Origin: a virus
Virus record (IMG/VR): IMGVR_UViG_3300030118_000992
Location: 1-25,176 of that record
Length of the DNA: 25,176 bases
Strand: one strand, 5' to 3'
Shown here: one piece after another, positions 14,817 to 23,429 of the stretch
How the letters are laid out: every line of letters starts with the position of its first letter
Numbering within the stretch: the stretch's first letter is position 1
Notes under the pieces: generated by a model
What the model saw: only the letters and a program-made list of their open reading frames with translations
Database searches by the model: none
What the model was told of the DNA's origin: nothing
Translations under genes and position numbers: made by a program

Positions 14817-17750
14817 ATGGCTACTAATAAAGATTTAGTTAAAGTTGAGAAGGGTGATGAAGTTAAAATCGTTAAAAGCGGTGATAAGGTCTATTTAGAA
14901 ACGGCTGACGGAGATAGGTTAAGTAATAAAACAGTTCTTGGTTCTACTGGTAAAAAAAATTCAAGACAATATGTTTTTAAAAATGAAGAAGACGCTAGAT
15001 TTTATCTAGATATAAAAGGTTTTTACCCAGAGGGTGAAAAACCAGAACAAACAACACCTACACCTACACCTACACCTACACCTACACCTACGCCTACGCC
15101 TACACCTACACCTACGCCTACACCTATACCTATACCTACACCTACACCTACACCTACACCTATATCTACACCTACACCTACACCTGAAAAGCCAGAGCTT
15201 CCTAAACCTGCAGATCCAACACAACCTGGGCCAACAGGACCACAAGTAGGTGAAGATTTTGTTCCTACTGTTCCTGCAGCAGATGTATTGGAGTTAGAGG
15301 CTGATGAAGTAGCCCCTATTAATCCTTCTGTTCCACAGACTGTTGTTCAAGATGTACCCCCTGTAACATATCAGCCAGATCCTGTAAGTGTTGCACCTAC
15401 ACCTACAACTCCTGGTTCAGGAACTCAAATTCCTTCAACAGGAACATTCTCTGCACCAACACAGACTGCAGGTCTTTCTGCTGTACCCTCACAGGTAAGC
15501 TATAAAACACACTATGCAGGTACAGCAGGTGCTGTTCCTCAAACACTTATTACTACTGCTCCAGGATCAGGAGAACAATATACTTTAGGATATAGAACAG
15601 TCTACTACGTAAATAATTTAGGGCAACGTATCCCTATTACTGAGTTTAACGGTAGACCTACTACTTACGTACCACCAGGTTTTTTTAAAGAGGGTACAAA
15701 CCCACAACAAACAACACCTACACCTACACCTACACCTACACCTACACCTACACCTACACCTACGCCTACGCCTACACCTACACCTACACCTACGCCTACA
15801 CCTACACCTACACCTACACCTACACCTGAATCGCAAGGTGATCCCAACGTGCAAGTACAATTACCAAGTACTCCTGTGCAAATGTTTGAAGGTGGAGATG
15901 TAACACTAGCTAGAAAATTTTTAGGGTTTGATGGTCCTCCTCAACAACTTGATAATTTCTTACAAGCTAGTCCTGCTGCTGCTGCACGTATGGGTAAATA
16001 CAGACAAGCTATGACAGATATGGGTAAAATGCGTATGGGTGCTTCACAGGGTACGTTGGCTGACGGATCAAGCGGTGAACCACCTGTTGATCCAATGGCT
16101 CAGATGAGTACTAATTTAGTTAGTCAAACAATGCAGCCAATGCAAGCCCCTACAAGTATGATAATGCCTACTGCAGGTGAGTTCATTCCAGTAGATGCAG
16201 GTCAGACTACACCTATTGCTCCTATGGCTGATGCTGCTACTGTCGATACAGTACAATTAGCAGAGATGCCTACTAACGTAGGGGCAGTGACTGCTGACGC
16301 TACTGCTGTAGCTCCCGAAGTACAGGCAGAAACAGATAAGCTTGAAGCAGCCCAAGGTGAAGTCTCAAATATAATAGAAGCTGCCCAACAGGAAACAAGT
16401 TCTGTTTCAGGATTAGAGGCTGCAAAAGGAGAGGCTATAAAAGTAGATGGGCCTCAGCCTAGAAAATTAGAAACAGACCCTGTGACAGGTGAAAGTGAGC
16501 TTGTTTCTGGTGCTGCTAACGCTGAAACTGCTGCTGCATTTACTGAAGCAATACAAGCGGCAGAAGCTACACCCTCTAAACAGGCTACGGTTGCAGGTCA
16601 ACTAGAAGGACTCATGAACCAGTTTGAGGGAGGTAACACACCCCCTTGGGCTGCAGGGTCTATGCGTACTGCGATGGCTACACTGGCTTCTCGTGGACTA
16701 GGTGCATCTAGTTTAGCAGGACAAGCTGTTATACAGGCTGCTATGGAGTCTGCACTACCTATAGCTCAAATGGATGCCTCTACACAGGCACAGTTTGAAG
16801 CACAAAACTTATCTAACAGACAGCAACGTGCAATGCTTGCTGCTCAACAACGTGCTACGTTTATAGGTCAGGAGTTTGATCAGGCATTTCAGGCTCGTGT
16901 AATTAACGCATCTAAGATTTCTGATATAGCTAACATGAACTTTACTGCTGAACAGCAGATAGCTCTAGAAGATTCTCGTGCAGCAAACACTATGGAGTTA
17001 GCTAACCTATCTAACAAACAAGCTATGGTAATGGCAGAGGCTGCTGCGTTGTCACAACTTGATATGGCTAACCTATCAAACAGACAGCAGACTGCTGTGC
17101 AAAATGCAGCTAACTTTTTGCAGATGGACATGGCTAACTTGTCCAACCAACAGCAGACAGAAATGTTTAAGTCTCAACAAAACATTCAAGCTTTGTTTAC
17201 TGATGCTGCTGCAGAAAATGCTTTTGCTCAATTTAACGCAGCAAATGAGAATCAAGTAAATCAATTCTTTGCAAGTCTGTCTAGTCAGACATCACAGTTT
17301 AACGCTACACAGCAGAACGCTATGGATCAGTTCAACGCAAACAGTGTTAACTCTTTACGTGAGTTTAACTCTGGGTTACAACAACAGCGTGATTTATTTA
17401 ACGCACAGAACGGTCTTGTAATAGCACAGGCTAATGCTCAGTGGAGACAGAATGTAGCAACCATCAATAACGCTACTCAGAATGAAAGCAACATGGCTTT
17501 TGCTCAGACTATAAATGCTTTAACAGCTACTAACCTTGATGCAGTATGGCAGAGAGAAAGAGATATATTGTCGATGGCTTTCCAAGTGTCAGAGGGTAAT
17601 GCTGAAAGAGCTAACAGTATCATACTTCAGAAGATGGCTGCAGATAATAATATAGATGTTGCAGAGCTACAGGCTAAGATAGGTGCTGCTCAATCAAAAG
17701 GTAATTTTATTGCTGAAATGTTTAAGAAAATTATACCTTTACCAATTTAA
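14817..17750 (+). CDS. Internal virion protein with (TP)n linkers and hendecad repeats
   Basis: This 977-residue protein has several parts. A small basic N-terminal domain (about 1-78) is followed by a first Thr-Pro tract (80-123), then a beta/Pro-rich middle (124-299). Next come a second Thr-Pro tract (300-337), a Met/Gln/Ala-rich region with two FEGG motifs, and a conserved block (NTPPWAAGSMRTAMATLASR, then GASSLAGQAVIQAAMES, residues about 608-650). The C-terminal 300 residues are all helical with a strict 11-residue repeat. The PPWAAG block and the ANLSN/QFNA helices resemble proteins in uncultured marine podoviruses annotated as internal or structural. Location among lysozyme and other large late proteins suggests an ejection or internal-core role. 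The extensible linkers would be unusual for a packed internal protein, so a tail-associated site is an alternative. Confidence 0.72.
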   Translation: MATNKDLVKVEKGDEVKIVKSGDKVYLETADGDRLSNKTVLGSTGKKNSRQYVFKNEEDARFYLDIKGFYPEGEKPEQTTPTPTPTPTPTPTPTPTPTPTPTPIPIPTPTPTPTPISTPTPTPEKPELPKPADPTQPGPTGPQVGEDFVPTVPAADVLELEADEVAPINPSVPQTVVQDVPPVTYQPDPVSVAPTPTTPGSGTQIPSTGTFSAPTQTAGLSAVPSQVSYKTHYAGTAGAVPQTLITTAPGSGEQYTLGYRTVYYVNNLGQRIPITEFNGRPTTYVPPGFFKEGTNPQQTTPTPTPTPTPTPTPTPTPTPTPTPTPTPTPTPTPTPTPESQGDPNVQVQLPSTPVQMFEGGDVTLARKFLGFDGPPQQLDNFLQASPAAAARMGKYRQAMTDMGKMRMGASQGTLADGSSGEPPVDPMAQMSTNLVSQTMQPMQAPTSMIMPTAGEFIPVDAGQTTPIAPMADAATVDTVQLAEMPTNVGAVTADATAVAPEVQAETDKLEAAQGEVSNIIEAAQQETSSVSGLEAAKGEAIKVDGPQPRKLETDPVTGESELVSGAANAETAAAFTEAIQAAEATPSKQATVAGQLEGLMNQFEGGNTPPWAAGSMRTAMATLASRGLGASSLAGQAVIQAAMESALPIAQMDASTQAQFEAQNLSNRQQRAMLAAQQRATFIGQEFDQAFQARVINASKISDIANMNFTAEQQIALEDSRAANTMELANLSNKQAMVMAEAAALSQLDMANLSNRQQTAVQNAANFLQMDMANLSNQQQTEMFKSQQNIQALFTDAAAENAFAQFNAANENQVNQFFASLSSQTSQFNATQQNAMDQFNANSVNSLREFNSGLQQQRDLFNAQNGLVIAQANAQWRQNVATINNATQNESNMAFAQTINALTATNLDAVWQRERDILSMAFQVSEGNAERANSIILQKMAADNNIDVAELQAKIGAAQSKGNFIAEMFKKIIPLPI
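15054..15185 (+). repeat. CCTACA hexanucleotide tract 1
   Basis: Twenty-two in-frame hexamers (ACACCT with scattered G and T variants) encode a Thr-Pro tract with a few Ile and Ser. It is preceded by AACAAACA and followed by GAA, the same borders as tract 2, which starts exactly 660 bases downstream. Confidence 0.95.
15714..15827 (+). repeat. CCTACA hexanucleotide tract 2
   Basis: Nineteen in-frame hexamers encode a pure Thr-Pro tract, interrupted at the DNA level only by third-position ACG codons. The 24 bases upstream are clearly related to those upstream of tract 1 (AGGGT..AAA.CC..AACAAACA), suggesting that linker and flank were duplicated together or exchanged by recombination. Confidence 0.95.
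16800..17690 (+). repeat. Array of 27 eleven-residue units
   Basis: Counting in steps of 33 bases from 16800, the frame holds 27 units with no insertion or deletion. The strongest units read .ANLSN.QQ.. (16800, 16998, 17064, 17130) and QFNA....... (17229, 17295, 17328, 17361, 17394). The common pattern is Asn at position 3 and Leu/Ala/Phe at position 4. This is a hendecad period, expected for a straight or right-handed coiled coil. Confidence 0.8.
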
Positions 17751-17764
17751 ACTAGGGATACGAC

Positions 17765-18547
17765 ATGTTAACACCTGAACAAGATAGAAGAAGAAAAAGA
17801 AGATTGGCTGAACAGTATAATCCTGAGTTAAGTTTAGGAGAACCTGGTGAAAAGCGAAAATCAAAAGGAGGTCTTGCAGAAAGAATTACAATCGCTAGTA
17901 CTGAAGAAGTTAAAGAAGGTGTAAGGAGAATGCAAAATGATCCTAAAAAAACATCATCAAACAGTGGATCTGATGATAACCTTGCTTTTGCAGGGGGATG
18001 GGGTGAAATACTAGCAGAAGTTTTTTCTAGTGAAAATGAATCTCCTGAGTTAAAGGAAAAAAAAACTAGTTTAAATATAGGATCTATGCAAAGCTCTCTT
18101 TCTCCTAAAAAAAAAGAGTTAAAAAAGTCGGATAATGTAATTGATTTTATTATAGAATATGAGGGCTTTAGTTCAACTGCTTACGATGATGTTAAACAAA
18201 CATCCATAGGTTATGGAACAAAAGCTACCAGTAAAAATCAAACAATAACTGAAGCTGAAGCAAGAAAATTATTAGAAAGAGATGTAGAAATTGCACGTAA
18301 AGCTGTTTTAAAAATAAAAGACAAAGCAGGTTACGACTGGGATGAAAATAAAGTAGATGCCCTTACTAGTTTTACTTATAACACAGGGGAAGGTAATCTC
18401 AAAAAGTTAACAAAGAATGGCACAAGAAGTAACGAAGAAATTGCTGCTATGCTACCAGAATACAAAAAAGCAGGTGGTAAGGTTGTTGATGGTCTTATAA
18501 AAAGAAGAGCAGCAGAACTTAAATTATTTAACGAAGGATATACTTAA
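17765..18547 (+). CDS. GH24 lysozyme (endolysin) with N-terminal extension
   Basis: This 260-residue protein has a T4/P21-type muramidase domain at residues about 122-260, which should cleave the MurNAc-GlcNAc bond of peptidoglycan. Catalytic candidates are Glu133 in EYEG, Asp141/142 in YDD, and Ser147 in TSIGYGT at the place of T4 Thr26. Downstream are VDALTSFTYNTGEG and the family-typical GLIKRRAAELKLF. The first 120 residues are an extra charged, low-complexity region with no signal peptide, SAR or TM segment, containing SKGGLA at 33-38, like motifs in the first gene. It therefore needs a holin for export or is carried in the virion. The stop overlaps the next start (TAATG). Confidence 0.9.
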   Translation: MLTPEQDRRRKRRLAEQYNPELSLGEPGEKRKSKGGLAERITIASTEEVKEGVRRMQNDPKKTSSNSGSDDNLAFAGGWGEILAEVFSSENESPELKEKKTSLNIGSMQSSLSPKKKELKKSDNVIDFIIEYEGFSSTAYDDVKQTSIGYGTKATSKNQTITEAEARKLLERDVEIARKAVLKIKDKAGYDWDENKVDALTSFTYNTGEGNLKKLTKNGTRSNEEIAAMLPEYKKAGGKVVDGLIKRRAAELKLFNEGYT

Positions 18548-19059
18548 TGACAGAGGCGGCACTTAGAGCAGCGATACCAGGGCAGTCTTTAACGGACACA
18601 CCTAAGAACTATCCTTGGGAAAGACCTGCAGAAATAGCAGACCCTAACGATGCTGTAAAATACCACATAGATAGGGTTTCAGAAGAGGACGTTATAGACA
18701 ACGTGTTGGATGCTCTTGAGTTTGGAGTCCCTGCTAAAACACTTTCTGAGGCAATGATGACAGGGGCAGTGGCTTCAGGTATCCACACCATAGATGTAAG
18801 TCTCATTGTTGAGCCTATTGTCAGAGACTTTATTATGAAAGCTGCTGACATGGCAGGTGTCGAATATAAAGAAATGTTTGAGCCTGATAAACCAAGTATG
18901 GCTGAACGTGCTTCTATGTTTGCTGATGCAGTTGAGGCAACACCTGAAGCAGAGATGGACAAGGGTTACGAGATTTTAAAAGAAGCTTCTGAGTCTATGC
19001 AGGAAGAACCAGTAGAAGAAACAACAGAAGAAAAACCTAAAGGTTTGATGGCGAGGTAG
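18547..19059 (+). CDS. Conserved marine-phage virion-type protein, unknown function
   Basis: This 170-residue protein begins PGQSLTDTPKNYPWERPAEI and continues with a helical domain (VIDNVLDALEFGVPAKTLSE, SGIHTIDVSLIVEPIVRDF, AADMAGVEYKEMF). The C-terminus is acidic and ends KPKGLMAR. I recognise the 'GQSLT..P.N.PWE.P' opening from small proteins in many marine phages, always among late genes. Its function is unknown. It overlaps the lysozyme stop by one base and precedes two internal-type proteins. A structural or ejection-complex role is the natural guess. Confidence 0.72.
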   Translation: MTEAALRAAIPGQSLTDTPKNYPWERPAEIADPNDAVKYHIDRVSEEDVIDNVLDALEFGVPAKTLSEAMMTGAVASGIHTIDVSLIVEPIVRDFIMKAADMAGVEYKEMFEPDKPSMAERASMFADAVEATPEAEMDKGYEILKEASESMQEEPVEETTEEKPKGLMAR

Positions 19060-19064
19060 TATAG

Positions 19065-20006
19065 ATGGTAACAGGATCAGTAATGGCAGGTGCTTTCTTT
19101 GGTAATCTAGCGGATACCATGAAAGAAAACAGAGAGTACCTAAAAGCAAAACAGGGTATGCTTCAAGACTATATGTTGAAAGCAGGTTTTCAAGAAAGAG
19201 CTAAACTAAAAGAAGCTAGAGCAGAAAGAGCAAAGCTTTTAAATCAAGCAACAGATCTTGGTCTTACTGAGGAAGCTTCAGCAATATTATATTCTACTGG
19301 TCAACTGCAGAGCACTGTCTCTTATTTGAAAAAGATAGAAGAGTCTGAAGATCCCGATAAAAAGATAAACAGAGCAGGTCTAACAAGATTTAGTGAAGCT
19401 CTTGTAGAAAGTGTACCTGAAGAAAAACTAGGTGCAGCTATGAAATACGCTTTTAGTTTAGGAGCAGCAGAAGACCCTAGCTCTGATAAACTAGTAGAAG
19501 CTATACATGCTACATCACTTGATGAATATGATGAAGCTATATCTGAGTTTATGAAAACACCTCAGACTACTAGTGCAGTAGCTCCAAACATAAGTGTTTT
19601 TGATATTAACAAAAGAGGTTTGGTTGATTTAGATCTAACAGATATAGGTTCAGCTAGAAAGAATATGGAAAGACAACTTGCTGCTCAACTAGGAGGCCAA
19701 TATAACGCTGTAGAAGACACAGTTACATTTACAAACCCACAAGCAGCAGATAGAATTATTGATAGGGCTGAAACTAGATACATCGAACAAGTAACTGATC
19801 CACTAAGATCAAGAAGTCCTAATGTTGTTATAGATGAAATAGTTAATAAAGTAATATCTCTTGTTGGCACTCAGGGTTTACAACTAAGCGATATAGCAGC
19901 CGTAGATTATTTTAATACTATGCCAACACCAAGAGTAACAAACCCAGAGGACACAGTTCCTACTTCTGCTGACGAAGATATTATTGAAGAAGAGTATAAT
20001 CAGTGA
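19065..20006 (+). CDS. Putative internal virion protein, helical
   Basis: This 313-residue protein starts with a small Gly/Ala-rich hydrophobic stretch (VTGSVMAGAFFGNLADTM). A long charged helix follows (residues about 20-70, REYLKAKQGMLQDYMLKAGF, then KLKEARAERAKLLNQ), and the remainder is helical and mixed. There is no catalytic motif. It ends acidic (SADEDIIEEEYNQ). Its stop overlaps the start of the 1127-residue protein, so the two are translationally coupled. Coiled-coil content and location beside the giant late protein point to an internal core or ejection component comparable in position to T7 gp15. This is inference from context only. Confidence 0.65.
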   Translation: MVTGSVMAGAFFGNLADTMKENREYLKAKQGMLQDYMLKAGFQERAKLKEARAERAKLLNQATDLGLTEEASAILYSTGQLQSTVSYLKKIEESEDPDKKINRAGLTRFSEALVESVPEEKLGAAMKYAFSLGAAEDPSSDKLVEAIHATSLDEYDEAISEFMKTPQTTSAVAPNISVFDINKRGLVDLDLTDIGSARKNMERQLAAQLGGQYNAVEDTVTFTNPQAADRIIDRAETRYIEQVTDPLRSRSPNVVIDEIVNKVISLVGTQGLQLSDIAAVDYFNTMPTPRVTNPEDTVPTSADEDIIEEEYNQ

Positions 20007-23000
20007 TGAGCACTTACGTACAAAAAGCACCTGACTCTAGTTTTATTGATCTCGTTGAGGATGACAATTTCAAAAGAGACTTGGTTAGTTTTTTTAGTGG
20101 TGGTAGATACAAATATACTAAAGACCAAATGAAAGAAATGGGTTTTGAAAATCTTACTAAAGATTTCATAGAACACATGAGAGCACAATCAGTCAACGAA
20201 GTTACTGCCACAAAAGATCTAAACTATGTTCGCAACAAAGATTTCAGCTACAAAGGTAAACAAGCTTTTGGTAGACTGACCCAAGCGTGGGATAATTCTA
20301 AAGACGCAGGTACAGGTTTCTTTGACGGTCTGGGAGACTTTGCAGAAGGTGTAATTACAGCACCATCTACTTACTTGGGGTTTGCTAGTTTTGGTCTTGG
20401 AAAGGTTGGAGCTAAAGTAGCATCTAAAGGTGTTCAGTTAGCTGTTAGAGCAGGTCTGAAAGAAACTCTAAAAAAGAATGTAGTTAAGTCTTCTATTGCA
20501 AGGCAGTCTGTAAAAGATGCAGGTACAGGTGCAGTAACTGGTGCTCTTGTGTCTGGGTTTCAGGGTAAACAACAAGGTGAAACTAGAGAGGAGCTTGGGG
20601 TAGGTCCAGAATACACAGCAAAAGATTTAATCTTTGATTCTACTGTAGGTGCCGTAGCCGAAGGAACTTTTGGTGCAGCCACAGGTTACATCTCTGGTTT
20701 TGTAGGTAGAGGTAGAGCTAAAAAAGTAGAAGATGTAATGTTACAAAGAAACACTACATTTAAAAAGCAAGCAGAAGAGGCTGCTAAAAAATCTCTTGGA
20801 ACTATAAAAGCTGCCTCAGATGCTGAAAAGAAACAAGCTATGAATATCGTAGCTGATGTAGAGGATATACTATCTGCTCGTGCAGGAGTAAAAGGTGCTA
20901 AGATAAAGGCAAGGTTAGACCCTGAACGTGTAGCCAAGGGTAGAGCTATCCTCAACGCAATGTCAGATCCAAAAGCAAACCCAGAGTTTAGCTCTGGTCT
21001 TTCAGTACAAACAATGAGAGGTATTGCTGCTGCTAGTGTAGACCTCATGAGAGAGTTGAAGCTAGATACAAAGGGTGGTGACATCAGGATCACTGAGGCT
21101 ATAGCAAACAAGCTGAGAGATGGAGAAGCCCAAGAAGTATTTACGATACTCAAGAATGTAAAAGATAAGTATGGTCTTTCCAAAGATGAGTTCTCTATGA
21201 TCTACTTATCTGAGGTATCAAGAGCAGGTCAAACTCTAGGGTTTCAGAGTGCTATAAAACGTGGTGCTAAGATAGATGTGGACAAAGCATCTGATATAGA
21301 TGTTCTGTTTTCTAAAGGTGCTTCATCTATCAGCAGTCAAGATGCACAGGAAATATCTGCAGCAGCAGTTAGAAACTCTAAAGGAACTGGTTACAAGTTC
21401 TTGCAAGATTTAGACACCATGAGAATATCTTTCATGACTTCTCAACCTGCTACTACAATGCGTAACTTGACTAACGTAGGTATCCTTATTGGAACAGATA
21501 TGGTAGACCAAGTTAACAAAGCTATCTACAAAGGAATCACTGGTGACGCATCTCAAATAAAAACTTTTATACCTAACATGACATCAGTTATCAGAGGTCT
21601 TTCTTTTAACAACACAGAAGCTAAATTGCTACGTCAAATTATGTTAGAGGAAATGCCAGAGCAATCCATGCGCTTGTACAATCAAGCCATGAGGATTGAA
21701 GTTGGTATGGAAAGCAATGGCTTTCTGGCAAACCTAGGTAGATTTGTGAACATGGCTAACACCCTTTCTGACTCTGTTTTTAAAGAGGGTATATTTTACG
21801 GAAATTTAGATAGACAGTTCAGAGACAAGGGTATGTCAATGTCTGACTGGTTAAGGACTAACACTAAGTTAGAAGACCTACCAGAAGGAATAGATCTAAA
21901 CCTTGCTGTTGATGAAGCAAACAGACTTACTATGCAGAGAGACTTTAGAGGTTCTGATTCTGTACTAGCAAGCACAACAAGAGGGTTAGTAAATTTAAAT
22001 AGAAAGGCTCCTTTTTTAATATCAGCAGGTATGGGTATTCCATTTCCAAGATACTTAGGTAATCACTTACAGATGGTGTCTGACTATGCTCCTATAGTTG
22101 GTGAAATACTACACCGTTCTAAACTTACACATGGTCCAGGAGATACTCCCAGTGTAAGGAGTATAATAGATCCTAGAACATGGGATGCAACTAGATCTGC
22201 TAGGCAAACCACTGGGGCCATGATGTTGTTTGCAGGATATCAGATAGCTAAAGATAGAGATGGTGAAGTTGATTATGGATCTATAAAGAATGAGCTAGGA
22301 GCACAAGAGGATCTCAAACCCTTATTGGGTGCTGCTATGTTTCATATGTATCTAGGTGATCAAGCCTGGAGATATGAGAATGGTCTTCCTACTTCTTTTG
22401 AAGATTTAGAAAAATTAAAGAAAGATGCTCAAGATGTCTTTGGTGGCATACCAGAATTTTCTTTTGATCTTGGTATCCCTATAGATATAATGTCAGCCGT
22501 TGCAAAAGGAAAAATCACACCAGATTTAGAAAAAAGATTTGGAGATTTCTTAGCTACATTTACGATGCCAGGTGCTATAGCTAGAGACTTGATAGGACAG
22601 GCAGACTATGATCAAGCAGGTAATCCTTACACCAGAGAACTAGCACTTACAGATGATGTTAAACTAGACTACAGTGGCGCTGAGATGACTAACAGAGCAC
22701 TGAGGATGCTACCTGATGTAAGATCAGTGCAATACCTACAGTCTTTTAATGATGAGACAGACATTGCTTACTATGACTTTGACAACCCTGTAGCTAGAGG
22801 TAAAGTAAATCCTGCCCTAAAACAGATTACTGGTAGGACAGCAGAGCCACCGTTGACATCACTACAAAAAGAAATGTCTAGGTACAATCTAAAGAACTGG
22901 CAGATATATGGAAGCACTGCAACAAAGAGTGCTAACGTTGATCTTGTCTTGAGAGAAAGACTAGCTAAGACAATGTACAAAGACTTTGAGAACTGGAAGT

Positions 23001-23389
23001 CTAAAGCACCTGCTTCAAAGAAGTATGGAGAGATGACTTACGATGAGATTGTAGCCAGTGATAGTATCTCTAACTTGGACAAGGCCAATCTTCTTGAGGG
23101 TTGGATTAGAAAGAAAATAAGAAAAGAGAAAGAACAAGTTGAGGCTTTGTTTGATTCTTTTGTAGCTGAGAGTCCAGTAAAAGCTAGAGGTTACATCAGA
23201 AACAACTACATAATTTATTCTAAGGGTAAAGAGGGCAAACAAAATCTAGACACTGCTGCACAAACCCTTGGGTTTAAAACAGCAGATGAGTACTTGTCTG
23301 AGTCTGAAACTATATCAGATGAACTAACAAGAAGAATGAAACTTCTAGCCATAGTTCCAAACATACGAGAGAACGAACCTTATGAGTAA
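20006..23389 (+). CDS. Very large internal / DNA-ejection virion protein
   Basis: This 1127-residue protein ends the late module. I chose ATG 20006 over an in-frame GTG at 20003 because the ATG forms the usual TGATG overlap with the preceding stop. Residues about 104-142, 171-188 and 209-236 are Gly/Ala-rich and weakly hydrophobic, suitable for membrane insertion. Around residues 464-495 is FLQDLDTMRISFMTSQPATT followed by MRNLTNVG, resembling a domain of large phage polyvalent proteins. The C-terminal part has PLTSLQKEMSRYNLKNWQ. There is no lysozyme or transglycosylase motif. Size and gene order match giant internal virion proteins (T7 gp16 position) that are ejected with DNA into the host envelope. 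The hairpin terminator follows at once. Confidence 0.75.
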   Translation: MSTYVQKAPDSSFIDLVEDDNFKRDLVSFFSGGRYKYTKDQMKEMGFENLTKDFIEHMRAQSVNEVTATKDLNYVRNKDFSYKGKQAFGRLTQAWDNSKDAGTGFFDGLGDFAEGVITAPSTYLGFASFGLGKVGAKVASKGVQLAVRAGLKETLKKNVVKSSIARQSVKDAGTGAVTGALVSGFQGKQQGETREELGVGPEYTAKDLIFDSTVGAVAEGTFGAATGYISGFVGRGRAKKVEDVMLQRNTTFKKQAEEAAKKSLGTIKAASDAEKKQAMNIVADVEDILSARAGVKGAKIKARLDPERVAKGRAILNAMSDPKANPEFSSGLSVQTMRGIAAASVDLMRELKLDTKGGDIRITEAIANKLRDGEAQEVFTILKNVKDKYGLSKDEFSMIYLSEVSRAGQTLGFQSAIKRGAKIDVDKASDIDVLFSKGASSISSQDAQEISAAAVRNSKGTGYKFLQDLDTMRISFMTSQPATTMRNLTNVGILIGTDMVDQVNKAIYKGITGDASQIKTFIPNMTSVIRGLSFNNTEAKLLRQIMLEEMPEQSMRLYNQAMRIEVGMESNGFLANLGRFVNMANTLSDSVFKEGIFYGNLDRQFRDKGMSMSDWLRTNTKLEDLPEGIDLNLAVDEANRLTMQRDFRGSDSVLASTTRGLVNLNRKAPFLISAGMGIPFPRYLGNHLQMVSDYAPIVGEILHRSKLTHGPGDTPSVRSIIDPRTWDATRSARQTTGAMMLFAGYQIAKDRDGEVDYGSIKNELGAQEDLKPLLGAAMFHMYLGDQAWRYENGLPTSFEDLEKLKKDAQDVFGGIPEFSFDLGIPIDIMSAVAKGKITPDLEKRFGDFLATFTMPGAIARDLIGQADYDQAGNPYTRELALTDDVKLDYSGAEMTNRALRMLPDVRSVQYLQSFNDETDIAYYDFDNPVARGKVNPALKQITGRTAEPPLTSLQKEMSRYNLKNWQIYGSTATKSANVDLVLRERLAKTMYKDFENWKSKAPASKKYGEMTYDEIVASDSISNLDKANLLEGWIRKKIRKEKEQVEALFDSFVAESPVKARGYIRNNYIIYSKGKEGKQNLDTAAQTLGFKTADEYLSESETISDELTRRMKLLAIVPNIRENEPYE

Positions 23390-23394
23390 AAAGA

Positions 23395-23419
23395 AACCCC
23401 CAGAAATTAACTGGGGGTT
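23395..23419. terminator. Bidirectional terminator between convergent modules
   Basis: A perfect 9-bp inverted repeat, AACCCCCAG (23395-23403) with CTGGGGGTT (23411-23419), has a 7-nt AT loop. Read on the minus strand it is followed by TTTCTTTTT, a classic intrinsic terminator. On the plus strand the downstream run is weaker (ATATAGTTTGTTATTTCTTTTT). It sits exactly between two convergent gene blocks, so it likely stops transcription from both sides. Confidence 0.92.
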
Positions 23420-23429
23420 ATATAGTTTG

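Noticed and set aside
15054-15827. Possible CRISPR or direct-repeat array
   Set aside because: The repeats are contiguous hexamers within a coding frame, with no spacers.
15006-15860. Arg-Cys and Val-Gly repeat proteins on the minus strand and Leu-His repeats on the plus strand
   Set aside because: They are only other readings of the CCTACA tracts in the 977-residue gene.
20003-20005. GTG start for the 1127-residue protein
   Set aside because: The adjacent in-frame ATG at 20006 gives the usual stop-start overlap seen elsewhere in this genome.
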